35,729 nucleotides of DNA from Alphaproteobacteria bacterium (GCA_030066595.1 JASJBI010000056.1:1-35729); one strand, 5' to 3'; shown: positions 6,621 through 15,716, counted from the stretch's first letter. The notes: generated from the sequence alone by a model not told the origin. Translations and numbers: made by a program.

Positions 6621-8221
6621 TTGCGCGAATTGCCACTGGAATTTTCCTGGCCGCCGCGCTTGTCGGCGTGACGCTGGTCGGCGGCGGCGCGAACCCGTCG
6701 CAGGCGGCGGAGATTCTCGGGCCGTCCGGCGTCGCGGTCAGGCTCGAGACCCGGCAAGGGCGCTTGATCCGGCTCCAGCGGCCGGCGGGAACCGTGTTCA
6801 TTGCCGATGCGGATATCGCCGATGTCCAGGTCAAGACGCCGCAGCTGCTGTACATATTCGGCAAGCGCGCCGGCACCACCACGCTCTACGTTGTCGACAC
6901 GAACGACCGAGTGCTGCTCAACCGCACGGTCAGCGTGACCCACAACCTGAGCCAGCTGCAGTCGGCGATCCGCTCCCTGCTGCCGGGCGAGGACATCGGC
7001 GTTCGCTCGGTCAATGGCTCTATTGTCCTCTCAGGCCACGCGTCGACCTCCGCTGCCGCCGAGGATGCCCGCGATCTGGCGAGCCGCTTCGTTCGCAAGT
7101 CGGCACAGATCATCAACCAGCTCGAGGTGACCGCGCCGCAACAGGTGAACCTGCGGGTTCGCGTGACCGAGATCGCCCGCTCGACGCTCAAGGATATCGG
7201 TGTCAATCTCGACGTGCTGGCCAAGACCGGCAACTTCGTGGTGGCCCTGGCGACGGGCAATCCGACGGTCCTGGGCGGGCTCCCAGCCTTCGCTCCGATC
7301 AACGGGCTCGGCCCTCCGGCGAACCAAATCCTCAACACCCGCGACGAGAGCCGGGACAGCCTGTTCACGAACTTCAACAACGGTACTGTCGACGCCAGCG
7401 GCCTGCTCGAAGCGCTCGAGACCGAAGGTCTGATCAAGGTCCTGGCCGAGCCAAACCTCAGTGCGCTGTCGGGCGAGACCGCCAGCTTCCTGGCCGGCGG
7501 CGAGTTCCCCGTTCCGGTCCCGCAGGACCAGGACACGATCACCGTCAAGTTCAAGAAGTTCGGTGTCAGCCTCGGATTCACCCCGACGATCGTCGACAAC
7601 AACCGGATCAACCTCAAGGTCGCGCCCGAGGTCAGTCAGCTGTCCAATGCCGGCGCGGTGATCCTCGAGGGGTTCAGCATTCCCGCGCTCACAGTGCGCC
7701 GGGCCGAGACGACGATCGAGCTCGGCAGTGGGCAGAGCTTCGCGATTGCCGGTTTGCTGCAAAACGACTCGAACTTCGATATCGACAAGACCCCTTGGCT
7801 TGGCGACATCCCGATCCTTGGCAATCTGTTCCGCTCGGAGCAATTCCAGCGCCGGGAAACCGAGCTCTTGATCGTCGTCACGCCCTATGTGGTCAAACCG
7901 CTGGACGCGAAGCAGATCGTGGCCCGCAGCAATCCCGCACCCACGACCGGGGATCTCAATCGCGTGCTCACCGGAGATCGCGAGCCAGGCATCGACGCGA
8001 CTGGTGCAGACAGTTCCGCCGCCGTCCCCACGCCCAAGGCACGTGGCGCCGAGCCAACAGGGAACGCATCCCCAGGCCGTGCGACCGTGCCGGACGCCGC
8101 GGGCGGCAGCGCGAAGCCCACAGGAGACGAGCCCGAGTCGGATGGTGTCAAGGTCGGCGCGGCCGTCTCCAGCGCCGGAACCAAGAGGCTGATTGGCCCG
8201 GCTGGGTTCGCGCTAGAATAG
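6617..8221 (+). CDS. cpaC: Secretin CpaC/RcpA of the Tad pilus
   Basis: A 534-residue outer-membrane secretin forming the pilus exit channel. A signal peptide occupies residues 1-30 (cleavage near SQA-AEI). It is followed by the pilus-formation N-terminal domain (about 38-108), a BON-like domain (about 130-172) and the type II/III secretin domain (about 240-420) with VLAEPNLSALSGETASFLAGGEFP and GFTPTI-type strands and the closing TELLIVVTPYVV. The last 100 residues are a low-complexity Ala/Pro/Gly extension of unknown role. It overlaps cpaB by four bases; cpaD starts ten bases after its stop. Confidence 0.95.
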   Translation: MIARIATGIFLAAALVGVTLVGGGANPSQAAEILGPSGVAVRLETRQGRLIRLQRPAGTVFIADADIADVQVKTPQLLYIFGKRAGTTTLYVVDTNDRVLLNRTVSVTHNLSQLQSAIRSLLPGEDIGVRSVNGSIVLSGHASTSAAAEDARDLASRFVRKSAQIINQLEVTAPQQVNLRVRVTEIARSTLKDIGVNLDVLAKTGNFVVALATGNPTVLGGLPAFAPINGLGPPANQILNTRDESRDSLFTNFNNGTVDASGLLEALETEGLIKVLAEPNLSALSGETASFLAGGEFPVPVPQDQDTITVKFKKFGVSLGFTPTIVDNNRINLKVAPEVSQLSNAGAVILEGFSIPALTVRRAETTIELGSGQSFAIAGLLQNDSNFDIDKTPWLGDIPILGNLFRSEQFQRRETELLIVVTPYVVKPLDAKQIVARSNPAPTTGDLNRVLTGDREPGIDATGADSSAAVPTPKARGAEPTGNASPGRATVPDAAGGSAKPTGDEPESDGVKVGAAVSSAGTKRLIGPAGFALE

Positions 8222-8231
8222 GGAGCAAACC

Positions 8232-8969
8232 ATGATGGTATGCCGTGACAACGAACTCCGCCACCGGGCGGCTAGAGGGCGGGCCTGGATTCACGGCCTG
8301 CTGCTGGCAGCAACGATCGGGCTGGCCGGCTGCATGGAGAACCCGGACAAGTACCTAGGCTGGATCGACACCTCGTCCCCCCACGACCCTCAGGCCCTGG
8401 TGAACCGGGTGCAATGGTCCGAGTTCAGCCATGCAGTGCGTTTTCCGCGTGGCCGGAGCAGTCTGACGAAGGAGGCCGCGCGCGAAATCCAGCGGTTTCT
8501 CGACCGGGAACGGGTTGGCCCGCCGGATCAGGTGATCGTGCTGTCACGGCCGCAAATGGCGAATGCAAAACGGGACCGGCTGGCGGCCAGGCGCGAACTC
8601 GTGGTGCGCGACTACCTGATCGACCGGCGCTTCGACCCGGACTATCAGTCCTCCGGTGTATCAGGGCCGGAAGCCAATGTCGGCGGCAAGGATTCGGTCC
8701 TGGTTCTGGTCCGGCGTCCCCTGGTGCAGACACCGCATTGTCCCGATTGGCGGCGTCGCGGTACCGGTGAAGAACTCGTTGGCGGTGCGGGCCAGTTCGG
8801 CTGCATGACGACAACGGCGTTGGGCGCCATGGCTTCCGATCCCAACGATCTTGTCGAAGGCCGAGAGATCGGCCCCGCGGACGGCACCGTGTCCAGCCGG
8901 GCGGTCAACAAGTACCGAACCGGCAAGGTCAAGAAAGCCAAGAAGCAAAACACCCAAAAGGGCAAGTAG
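8232..8969 (+). CDS. cpaD: Tad pilus lipoprotein CpaD
   Basis: A 245-residue lipoprotein. Positively charged residues precede a hydrophobic stretch ending in the lipobox LAGC, with the lipidated cysteine at 34. The C-terminal half shows the CpaD pattern: CPDW (Cys170), FGCM (Cys191) and DPNDLVEGREIGPADGTVS, in the order known for CpaD pilus biogenesis proteins. A Lys-rich tail ends the protein. CpaD is thought to help secretin assembly or stability in the outer membrane. GGGAG at 8221-8225 lies six bases before the ATG. cpaE begins two bases after the stop. Confidence 0.9.
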   Translation: MMVCRDNELRHRAARGRAWIHGLLLAATIGLAGCMENPDKYLGWIDTSSPHDPQALVNRVQWSEFSHAVRFPRGRSSLTKEAAREIQRFLDRERVGPPDQVIVLSRPQMANAKRDRLAARRELVVRDYLIDRRFDPDYQSSGVSGPEANVGGKDSVLVLVRRPLVQTPHCPDWRRRGTGEELVGGAGQFGCMTTTALGAMASDPNDLVEGREIGPADGTVSSRAVNKYRTGKVKKAKKQNTQKGK

Positions 8970-8971
8970 GC

Positions 8972-10240
8972 ATGGCGGCGGCCCCGCAGACCATATCGGC
9001 TGACGCGTCGTCAGAGATCATTGAGATCGGGCTGGAGGCCGGTGAGCAACCGGCCTTGCTCGCGTTTGCCAGCGACCAAGATACGGCCGAAAGACTGGCC
9101 GAGTTCTGCCGGACGCGGCGCTTTGCCGCGCGCATCGGTCCGCGGGGCATTGCCGGCGCCGCCGAATACCTGACGAAGAACCCCCCGGTGGAACTGCTGC
9201 TGGTCGATCTGGACGGCGTCTCCGATCCGATGGCTGCGATCGACTCGCTCGCCGAGGTCTGCGATCCCGGGACCGCCGTGATCGCCATCGGCAGCACCAA
9301 TGACGTGACGCTCTACAGGCAACTGCTGGACGCCGGCCTCTCCGACTATCTCATAAAGCCGCTCAAGGCGGGTTCCCTCCTGCACGCCGTCGAAAAGGCC
9401 AGCCGACCGGTCGATAGCGAGTCGACGCCCCATTCGCTGGGGGTTGTAAGTGTGTTTGTCGGCGCGCGCGGCGGCGTTGGTGGCAGCACGATCGCGGTGA
9501 ATACGGCGTGGCAGCTCGCCCAGCGCGGCGATGGCCGGGCCATGCTGATCGATCTCGATCTGCATTTCGGGACCGCCGCGCTGGCCCTCGATTTGGAACC
9601 CGGCCGCGGTCTGCGGGAGATGCTCGAAAACCCGGCCCGCATCGACAGCATGTTCATCGCCAGTGCGGCCTCGGGCGCCGATGCGAAGCTGCATGTCCTG
9701 GGCGCGGAGGAGCCGCTCGACGTGGATGCCGAGTTCAGCGATGAAGCGATTCAGCGCCTGCTCGACGAAGTCCGTAAGTCTTACGACCACATCATCATCG
9801 AGCTGCCCAGGTCGATGGTCATCCGGATGCGTCACCTGCTATCGACCGCGACGTCGGTGGTGCTGGTTTCCGACCTGTCGCTTGGCGGCATGCGCGACAC
9901 CATGCGTCTGTTGGATCTGGTTCGTCAGGAAGCGCCCAAGGCGCGGCGCCAGGTGGTGGTCAATCGGGTCGGTGCGGACAAGAAGCACGAGCTGCCGCGG
10001 AACGAGTTCGAGCGCGGCATTGAGGAGAAGATCAGCTTTATGGTGCCGGAGGATGCGAAGTCCGTGAAGCAGGCTCTGGTCGCCGGCAAGGCGCTCAAGA
10101 CCGTGGCCAAGGGCTGCAAGGTCGTCACGGTTCTCGACAAGCTCTCCGAAGAACTGGCTGTCAAGCCGAACGACGCCGAAGAAGACGGGGACGACAAGAA
10201 GAAGGGCGGAAAGGGCTGGCAATTCTGGAGTAAGGAATGA
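8972..10240 (+). CDS. cpaE: Pilus assembly/localisation ATPase-like CpaE (TadZ)
   Basis: A 422-residue protein with an N-terminal receiver-like domain (about 27-145; LLLVDLDG and YLIKPL) and a MinD/ParA-like domain (about 156-400). The P-loop reads GARGGVGGSTIA at 164-175. The invariant P-loop lysine is replaced by Gly171 and the signature lysine by Arg166. Loss of the P-loop Lys is usual in CpaE/TadZ proteins, so it does not imply a dead gene. IDLDLHFG is the Walker A' region. CpaE marks the pole where the pilus is built. The tail is rich in Lys and Asp. Its stop overlaps cpaF by four bases. Confidence 0.93.
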   Translation: MAAAPQTISADASSEIIEIGLEAGEQPALLAFASDQDTAERLAEFCRTRRFAARIGPRGIAGAAEYLTKNPPVELLLVDLDGVSDPMAAIDSLAEVCDPGTAVIAIGSTNDVTLYRQLLDAGLSDYLIKPLKAGSLLHAVEKASRPVDSESTPHSLGVVSVFVGARGGVGGSTIAVNTAWQLAQRGDGRAMLIDLDLHFGTAALALDLEPGRGLREMLENPARIDSMFIASAASGADAKLHVLGAEEPLDVDAEFSDEAIQRLLDEVRKSYDHIIIELPRSMVIRMRHLLSTATSVVLVSDLSLGGMRDTMRLLDLVRQEAPKARRQVVVNRVGADKKHELPRNEFERGIEEKISFMVPEDAKSVKQALVAGKALKTVAKGCKVVTVLDKLSEELAVKPNDAEEDGDDKKKGGKGWQFWSKE

Positions 10241-12009
10241 GCCCCCCGTTCGGCAGACGAGGAAGTTCCGATGGTGGCTTCAACCGGGTGGTGAACCTGC
10301 CGTTCCGTCGGCCGACCAAATCCAATGGCGGGTCGGCCGGCGGAGCGGCGGACACCGACGATGCGCCGCCCGCCACCAGCGCGCAAGACGATCGCCCCTC
10401 AACCGACAGCAACCGCAACCCGGTTTACCAGAAGACTGCAGCCATGCTGCGCGAACGCATCGACGCCGGCGCCCGGCGCAACGCCAGCCGGGATCAACTG
10501 GCGGCCTTGGTGGGACAGGCGCTTGACCAGAACGCCGCAGCCGAAGGCGTTGAGCTGAACCGCCTACAGCGGCGCGACATGATCTCGGCCTTGCTGAACG
10601 ACTTGCTTGGCATCGAGCAAGCCGCAACCGCGCCGCAGGCCACCGCCTCCCGCACCCCGCCGCAAGCGCCGGCCGAGACTCCGGGGCCGGCCAAGAAGGG
10701 GCGCAACACCGCGGCCAAGGCAGACGGCACAGCCGGCCGGGCGGCCACCAGCCAGGCCAGCATCATGGGGGCCAAGGAGCGCATCCAACAGGTTCTGATG
10801 GAACGCATCGACATGGGCGCGGCCTCCGAACTCGCCCGTGACGATCTTTCGCAACAGATCACCGAGGTGGTTCAGGAGATCCTCGGCGAAGTCAAGATCC
10901 AGCTGAACTCGGCGGAACAGCGCGATCTGGTGACGATGCTGCTCAACGACATGCTGGGGCTGGGCCCGTTGGAGCCGCTCTTGGCGGACGAGGCGGTCAC
11001 CGACATCATGGTCAATGGCCCCAAGCAGGTCTACGTCGAGCGCGGCGGCAAGCTCGAGCTCACCGACGTGGAATTCAAGGACAACACCCAGGTCATGAAC
11101 ATCGCCACCCGGATCGTTACCCGGGTGGGCCGGCGGATCGACGAAACGACGCCTTTGGTCGACGCACGCCTGGAAGACGGCAGCCGCGTGAATATCATCG
11201 CGCCGCCGCTGGCGATCGACGGCGCTTCGATCTCGATCCGTAAGTTCTCCAAGCAAAAGCTCAATCTCGACGACTATGAGCGTCAGAACAACATGTCGAC
11301 CGCAATGGCGACGGTCTTGCGCATTGCCTCGCGCGCGCGCTGCAACATCCTGGTCAGCGGCGGTACCGGTTCCGGTAAGACCACCCTGCTGAACGCGCTT
11401 TCCCAGATGATCGACACCGGCGAACGCATCGTCACAATCGAGGACGCGGCCGAGCTGCAGCTGCAACAGCCCCATGTCGTGCGACTGGAGACCCGGCCGC
11501 CCAATCTCGAGGGGCTTGGCGCGATCTCGATCCGCGACCTCGTGCGCAACGCTCTGCGTATGCGTCCCGACCGCATCATCGTCGGCGAGGTGCGCGGTGA
11601 CGAGGCGCTGGACATGATGCAGGCCATGAACACCGGCCACGAAGGCTCGATGGGCACGATCCACGCCAACAGCCCCCGCGAAGCGATGACCCGCCTCGAG
11701 AACATGATCGGCATGTCCGGCGTCAACCTGTCCCCCAAGGCGGTCCGCACACAGATCAGCGATGCCCTCGACGTGATCGTTCAGGTGAGCCGCATGCGGG
11801 ACGGCATCCGGCGCATCGTGAGCATCACGGAAGTGATCGGCATGGAAGGCGATATCATCACGACGCAAGAGCTGTTCGCCTTCAAGTATCAGGGCGAAGA
11901 CGCGGACGGCCGCCTGCAGGGGCATTTCGAGGGCAGCGGGCTCAGGCCTCATTTCACGCCGAAGGCCGAGTACTTCGGCCTCCACCTGGCGCTCTTGGAG
12001 GTTATCTGA
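10237..12009 (+). CDS. cpaF: Tad secretion ATPase CpaF/TadA with duplicated N-terminal domain
   Basis: The 590-residue hexameric ATPase that powers Flp pilus assembly. Core motifs are Walker A GGTGSGKT (375-382), the Asp box [10 protein letters not shown] (398-407), Walker [10 protein letters not shown] (446-454) and the His box [13 protein letters not shown] (466-478). It is longer than usual CpaF proteins (about 430-500) because the helical segment before the catalytic core occurs twice: residues about 69-127 (ERIDAG ... ALLNDLLGI) and about 187-243 (ERIDMG ... MLLNDMLGL), joined by an Ala/Pro/Lys-rich linker. It overlaps cpaE by ATGA and tadB by one base (TGATG). Confidence 0.96.
   Translation: MSPPFGRRGSSDGGFNRVVNLPFRRPTKSNGGSAGGAADTDDAPPATSAQDDRPSTDSNRNPVYQKTAAMLRERIDAGARRNASRDQLAALVGQALDQNAAAEGVELNRLQRRDMISALLNDLLGIEQAATAPQATASRTPPQAPAETPGPAKKGRNTAAKADGTAGRAATSQASIMGAKERIQQVLMERIDMGAASELARDDLSQQITEVVQEILGEVKIQLNSAEQRDLVTMLLNDMLGLGPLEPLLADEAVTDIMVNGPKQVYVERGGKLELTDVEFKDNTQVMNIATRIVTRVGRRIDETTPLVDARLEDGSRVNIIAPPLAIDGASISIRKFSKQKLNLDDYERQNNMSTAMATVLRIASRARCNILVSGGTGSGKTTLLNALSQMIDTGERIVTIEDAAELQLQQPHVVRLETRPPNLEGLGAISIRDLVRNALRMRPDRIIVGEVRGDEALDMMQAMNTGHEGSMGTIHANSPREAMTRLENMIGMSGVNLSPKAVRTQISDALDVIVQVSRMRDGIRRIVSITEVIGMEGDIITTQELFAFKYQGEDADGRLQGHFEGSGLRPHFTPKAEYFGLHLALLEVI
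10441..10965 (+). repeat. Internal domain duplication within cpaF
   Basis: Coding repeat A (10441-10617) and repeat B (10795-10965) encode matching helical units: ERIDxGA at the start, a central (R)DxL block, and QRRD/EQRD followed by LLNDxLG at the end. The copies are clearly diverged at protein level, so the duplication is not recent. Confidence 0.8.
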
Positions 12010-13025
12010 TGGGCGGGACGATCGACATTGCCGGCGTCGAGATCGACATGATGCTGGTGCTGCTCTTCCTGGGCGTGCTGGGGACCCTGCTGCTGTTGGT
12101 CTTTGCCCTGGGCGGAGACGGTTTCGGCTCTCGTAAGCGCCTGAACGAGCGGCTGGCGCGCGTCAAGGCGGCGGATTCCCTGCCGGCGGTCGGCACCCGG
12201 GCTGCCGACATCAAGCTCAACACGGACTACAGCTCGATCCGCAGCCTGGACCGCCTGCTGCGGCGGTTTCTGCCGCGGCCGGCTCTGTTGCGGCAGCGGC
12301 TCGCCCAGGCCGGCTGGTCGATCTCGCTGGGCACCTATGTGCTGATCAATCTGCTGCTGCTGGTTCTGACCGCGGTCGCCGTTTGGCAGTTCTTCAGGCT
12401 GCCGATTGTCGTGCCGATCCTGGCGGGTTTGGCCGTCGGCGTGGGTTTGCCGCATATGGTGGTGGGCATTTTCATCTCCCGCCGCGTGAACAAGTTCATC
12501 GCCATCTTTCCCCAGGCCATCGATCTGATCGTGCGCGGGCTCAAGTCGGGTCTTCCGGTCACGGAATCGATCCGCACCGTGGCCGAAGAAATGCCGGCGC
12601 CCGTGGGGACCGAGTTCGAGCTGGTCGCCGACGCGGTCAAGTTCGGCAAGACCCTGGACGAGGCCCTGTGGACGGCCGCCAAGCGCATCGACACGCCCGA
12701 GTTCCGCTTCTTCATCATTGCCCTGTCCATTCAGCAGGAGACCGGCGGTAACCTGGCGGAGACCCTCGAGAACCTGAGTGACATCTTGCGCAAGCGCAAG
12801 CAGATGCGTCTCAAGGTCAAGGCCATGTCGTCGGAAGCCAAGGCCAGCGCCATGATCATCGGCTCGCTGCCGTTCATCATGTTCACGCTGATCTATCTCA
12901 TCAACCCGCGCTATCTCTCCACCCTGTGGGTCGATCCGCGGGGCATCATGGCCGTGGTCGTGGGGCTGACACTGATCGGTCTGGGCGTCGGCGTGATGTA
13001 CAAGATGGTGAAGTTCGAGATATGA
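12009..13025 (+). CDS. tadB: Tad inner-membrane platform protein TadB
   Basis: A 338-residue GspF-superfamily protein. A membrane helix at about 14-34 is followed by a basic linker, a helix pair at about 108-150, a cytoplasmic T2SSF domain at about 165-300 (QAIDLIVRGLKSGLPVTESIR, in the usual place) and two C-terminal helices. With TadC it forms the inner-membrane platform on which CpaF acts. Its ATG overlaps the cpaF TGA by one base and its TGA overlaps the tadC ATG, so all three proteins should be made from one message in linked amounts. Confidence 0.94.
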   Translation: MGGTIDIAGVEIDMMLVLLFLGVLGTLLLLVFALGGDGFGSRKRLNERLARVKAADSLPAVGTRAADIKLNTDYSSIRSLDRLLRRFLPRPALLRQRLAQAGWSISLGTYVLINLLLLVLTAVAVWQFFRLPIVVPILAGLAVGVGLPHMVVGIFISRRVNKFIAIFPQAIDLIVRGLKSGLPVTESIRTVAEEMPAPVGTEFELVADAVKFGKTLDEALWTAAKRIDTPEFRFFIIALSIQQETGGNLAETLENLSDILRKRKQMRLKVKAMSSEAKASAMIIGSLPFIMFTLIYLINPRYLSTLWVDPRGIMAVVVGLTLIGLGVGVMYKMVKFEI

Positions 13026-14029
13026 GCCAGCTCCTCAAGCTCTTGCAGTCATTCCTGCCCGACGTGTCGGTCGCCGACCTCACGCCGGACGTCATCGTGC
13101 TCTTGATGGCTGGCGGGGCTGCGGTCTTCGCGGTGCTCGCCGTCTGGGTCACCATCGTGCAGCGGGATCCGCTAGGGCCGCGACTCAAGATGCTGTCCGA
13201 GCGCCGGGCGGCGCTCAAGGCGGGCCTCATGGCCACGCGCAAGCGGGACACCAAGAGCCAGAAGCGCAGCGTCGGCGCCATGCGCCGGGTGGTCAAGCGG
13301 CTCAATCTGCTGCGCTCGCAGCAATCGGAGAAGTCCCGCAACAAGCTGATGCAGGCCGGCTACCGCGGCAGCGACGCCATGGTGGTCTACCTGTTCTTCA
13401 AGCTGGCCATGCCCCTGTTCTCGGGCGCCGTATCCGTCACGGTTTTCTACATCCTGCAGCTCTACCAGCTGCAGCCTGCGGTCAAGCTGCTGCTCACTAT
13501 GAGCTCGGTCGTAGGCGGCTTCTACGCGCCCGACATCTTCATCAAGAACGCCATCGACAAGCGCAAGCACGCGTTGCGCAAGGCACTCCCGGACGCGCTG
13601 GATCTCATGGTCATCTGCGCCGAGGCCGGGCTCGGCATGGACGCCGCCTTCACCCGCGTGTCGCGCGAGATGGCCGGCTCCTCCGCCGAGATGGCCGACG
13701 AGCTGGCGTTGACGGCGATCGAGCTGAGCTTCCTGCCGGAGCGACGCAAGGCGCTCGAGAACCTCAACGACCGGACCGACATGTCCGAGATCAGGGGTGT
13801 GGTCAACACCTTGATGCAGACCGAGAAATACGGCACCCCCCTGGCCAACTCGCTGCGCGTGCTGTCGGCCGAGTTCCGCAACGAGCGGCTCATGAAGGCG
13901 GAGGAGAAGGCCGCCCGACTGCCCGCGGTGCTGACCGTGCCAATGGTCGCCTTCATCCTGCCGTCGCTGTTCGTGGTGCTGATCGGCCCGGCCGCGATCC
14001 GGGTGGCGGACGCGCTCTCCAACCTGTAG
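13022..14029 (+). CDS. tadC: Tad inner-membrane platform protein TadC
   Basis: A 335-residue protein from the ATG at 13022, which overlaps the tadB stop as ATGA; the frame is open further upstream, but that extension would only shadow tadB. Helices lie at about 22-42, 120-165 and 305-328. The T2SSF domain at about 170-300 contains RKALPDALDLMVICAEAGLG and the late MKAEEKAARLPAVLTVPM characteristic of TadC. It partners TadB in the platform. It is the last gene of the plus-strand Tad operon; tadE, tadF and tadG, often next, are absent here. A perfect 16-base palindrome at 14047-14062 follows the stop. Confidence 0.94.
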   Translation: MSQLLKLLQSFLPDVSVADLTPDVIVLLMAGGAAVFAVLAVWVTIVQRDPLGPRLKMLSERRAALKAGLMATRKRDTKSQKRSVGAMRRVVKRLNLLRSQQSEKSRNKLMQAGYRGSDAMVVYLFFKLAMPLFSGAVSVTVFYILQLYQLQPAVKLLLTMSSVVGGFYAPDIFIKNAIDKRKHALRKALPDALDLMVICAEAGLGMDAAFTRVSREMAGSSAEMADELALTAIELSFLPERRKALENLNDRTDMSEIRGVVNTLMQTEKYGTPLANSLRVLSAEFRNERLMKAEEKAARLPAVLTVPMVAFILPSLFVVLIGPAAIRVADALSNL

Positions 14030-14046
14030 GCGGCGCGGCGGGCGGT

Positions 14047-14062
14047 AGGCCGCGCGCGGCCT
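14047..14062. terminator. Perfect 16-base GC palindrome after tadC
   Basis: AGGCCGCGCGCGGCCT is its own reverse complement. It lies 18 bases after the tadC stop and 34 bases beyond the end of the convergent GYD gene. No T-run is present, so termination is only a possibility. Confidence 0.4.
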
Positions 14063-14095
14063 GGGAGCTGCCTGGCCGAAGAGCGTTCCAAGACG

Positions 14096-14389
14096 CTATG
14101 CGAGCGAGGCGATGATCTCCCGGTAGGCCGTTTCGGGAAACGCCTTCAGCGTCCGGGTCCGGATGTTCCCGCGCTTGGCAAGCTGCAAGGTGAAGCGCGC
14201 CGCCACGGCGTCGTCCGATGCCTCATAGAGGGCGACCATGTCGTAGTCGCCCATGGTCATGAAGAAATACTTGAACTCGCCGCCCATGTCCTGGAGCGCC
14301 TTCTTTGCCTCGTCGAGGCGGCGGGGCGACTCCTTGAGGTTCCGAACGCCCTGATCCGTCCAGTTGGCCAGCATGATGTAAATGGTCAC
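14096..14389 (-). CDS. GYD-domain protein
   Basis: A 97-residue protein starting at GTG (14389) with AAGGAG seven bases upstream. It matches the GYD family in length and by the diagnostic GDYDMVALYEASDD, preceded by LANWTDQGVRNLKESPRR and ending in a short helix. GYD proteins are small soluble ferredoxin-like-fold proteins without an established biochemical role. It converges on tadC, from which it is separated by 66 bases including a GC palindrome, and has no obvious functional tie to the pilus genes. Confidence 0.88.
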   Translation of the reverse strand: MTIYIMLANWTDQGVRNLKESPRRLDEAKKALQDMGGEFKYFFMTMGDYDMVALYEASDDAVAARFTLQLAKRGNIRTRTLKAFPETAYREIIASLA

Positions 14390-14688
14390 GGCACCGCTCC
14401 TTCCTGATGACCGAAGAGGCCGCGAACGCCCGAGGATGGGATCGGCCCAATAGCCTCAAGCGGTCAATCGCCAACGATCCCGGAAGAGCCGGCTCTTGGC
14501 CTGCAAAGCCGCCAAGAGACGATGCCTGCGCAAGCAGCGCGGCGGGTTCGCTCGCGGCACGATCGGTCACGCATTCGACGTGTCTTGAAGGTTTGAAACT
14601 ATAGCAGATTGGAGCGGGGTTGACCGCTTGGCCTTCCGGCCGACCGCTCCGGTTCAAAAAATGATATATATCATGTGGTTATACATCT
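14390..14688. other. Gene-free stretch with hairpins
   Basis: No convincing coding sequence on either strand. It holds a composite hairpin at 14611-14650 (outer arms GGAGCGG/CCGCTCC, inner GGCC/GGCC) and a perfect 14-base AT palindrome at 14661-14674 (ATGATATATATCAT). On the minus strand this palindrome is followed by six T, so it could end transcription of the 14689-15093 gene. Confidence 0.5.
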
Positions 14689-15093
14689 CTACAAAGGCTC
14701 GCCCCGGTCGAGAATGATCTTTTCGTTGATTGCGAGTTTCTCCAGCCGCCAGCACGCCACCCTTGCCAAATCCGCGCACACCAGCCGCAAGGCGGCGACA
14801 TAGGTGTTGGGAAAGTTCTGATCGGAGACAAAGCCGCCAACAACGGCCCAGTAATTCGGTTCGGGCTGGGGATGCAGGTAAGCCGTATCGAATTCGATGT
14901 GATAGTGGCCCAAGGACCGGTGCATGAATTGCTCCTGCACCAAATGCTGTGCCATCGCGATGATCGTCGGGGCCGCAGGCCCGGTCGTCTCGGCGGCGCA
15001 CAGACTGCCCCATAGGAGGGCCGGCAGGACCATGGCCGGGAAGCTCCCCCGAGACACCGGAACGACACGACGCCGTCGGATGAACACGATCAT
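14689..15093 (-). CDS. Hypothetical exported protein
   Basis: A 134-residue protein not recognised as a known family. Residues 1-34 look like a signal peptide: basic MIVFIRRRR, then a hydrophobic stretch ending near SLCAAE. The mature part is about 100 residues with a possible disulfide pair (CADLARVAC) and aromatic, His-rich segments (HRSLGHYHIEFD). The protein-like composition in this one frame, unlike the two other overlapping minus-strand frames, supports it as real. There is no clear ribosome binding site. It lies on the same strand as, and between, the GYD gene and the tadD-like gene. Function unknown. Confidence 0.5.
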   Translation of the reverse strand: MIVFIRRRRVVPVSRGSFPAMVLPALLWGSLCAAETTGPAAPTIIAMAQHLVQEQFMHRSLGHYHIEFDTAYLHPQPEPNYWAVVGGFVSDQNFPNTYVAALRLVCADLARVACWRLEKLAINEKIILDRGEPL

Positions 15094-15300
15094 CGTTTGC
15101 GCCCAACTCTGCCATCCGGGCTCACTATCTCCCAGCGGTCTTCGGCGATCAATAATGGTCGGCGACCCGACAGAGCTTCCCGCCGGAGCGGCGCAGGGCG
15201 CACCCTCCAGATCCGTCGAAGCAGCTGTCGTTCTGTACTGAGTGCTGCGGCTGGCTCGTTGCTGCGTGCCGGGCTCGAGATCGGTTTTCGGCTGTGGTGC

Positions 15301-15513
15301 CTAGAGCGTGACCTGGTCGCGGGCCGTCGTCGCTCCGGAATTGTTCAGTGTGCCCGCCTGCTGGCCATAGCTTCGCCTCCTCAGCTGTCGGCGCAGCTGG
15401 GCAATCTGTCGGGCAACGCCAATTCCCAGCCGGACCAGTTCGGCAAAGGGATATTGGGCATAGGTCTCTTCGAAGGAACGCGGCGGTCTGCGGAGCTTCT
15501 CCAAGGCGCTCAC
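15301..15513 (-). CDS. Possible small basic protein (70 aa), uncertain
   Basis: A frame from GTG at 15513 (or ATG at 15531, which would overlap the upstream small frame by 14 bases) encodes 70 residues with a helical Arg-rich middle: FEETYAQYPFAELVRLGIG then ARQIAQLRRQLRRR. Composition is protein-like and many third positions are G or C, but no family is recognised and no ribosome binding site is convincing. The stop codon falls in TAGAGCGTGACCTGGTC (15302-15318), which resembles the end of the inverted-repeat element at 17900. Confidence 0.35.
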   Translation of the reverse strand: MSALEKLRRPPRSFEETYAQYPFAELVRLGIGVARQIAQLRRQLRRRSYGQQAGTLNNSGATTARDQVTL

Positions 15514-15517
15514 TCCA

Positions 15518-15652
15518 TTACAGATGGGCATCCCGGTACCGGTTGATGGCCTCACGGACCGCCACGAGCTTCTGTGACCTTCGCCACAATCGGACGAAGA
15601 TCGCGCTACGCACCGGCCGCTCGGGACACCGTCGCAAGGGCTTGAGGGACAT
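15518..15652 (-). CDS. Possible very small basic protein (44 aa), uncertain
   Basis: ATG at 15652 to TAA at 15518 encodes 44 residues, Arg-rich at the start and ending in SQKLVAVREAINRYRDAHL, which has the look of a real amphipathic helix. It begins nine bases after a hairpin that probably ends the tadD transcript and has no good ribosome binding site. It might be a small gene, the remnant of a longer one, or chance. Confidence 0.3.
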   Translation of the reverse strand: MSLKPLRRCPERPVRSAIFVRLWRRSQKLVAVREAINRYRDAHL

Positions 15653-15660
15653 ATCAAAGG

Positions 15661-15682
15661 GCCCGGACCACCGGGTCCGGGC
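15661..15682 (-). terminator. Hairpin downstream of the tadD-like gene
   Basis: A perfect 9-bp stem (GCCCGGACC/GGTCCGGGC) with a 4-base loop lies 35 bases after the stop of the minus-strand TPR gene. It is followed on that strand by CCTTTGAT, a weak T-containing tail. Probable transcription terminator. Confidence 0.6.
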
Positions 15683-15716
15683 TGGGCATCTTCAGAGCTC
15701 AGGAGGGAAGGTCGTA

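Noticed and set aside
9461..9500. CpaE as a pseudoenzyme because the P-loop lysine is missing
   Set aside because: Replacement of that lysine is usual in CpaE/TadZ proteins, so it is not a defect of this gene.
10564..11985. 473-residue minus-strand frame opposite cpaF
   Set aside because: Antisense shadow typical of GC-rich coding DNA. The composition (His/Asp/Arg-rich) is not protein-like and cpaF has all ATPase motifs.
12926..13021. Upstream extension of tadC
   Set aside because: It lies wholly within tadB and is not protein-like; ATGA coupling at 13022 fits the operon.
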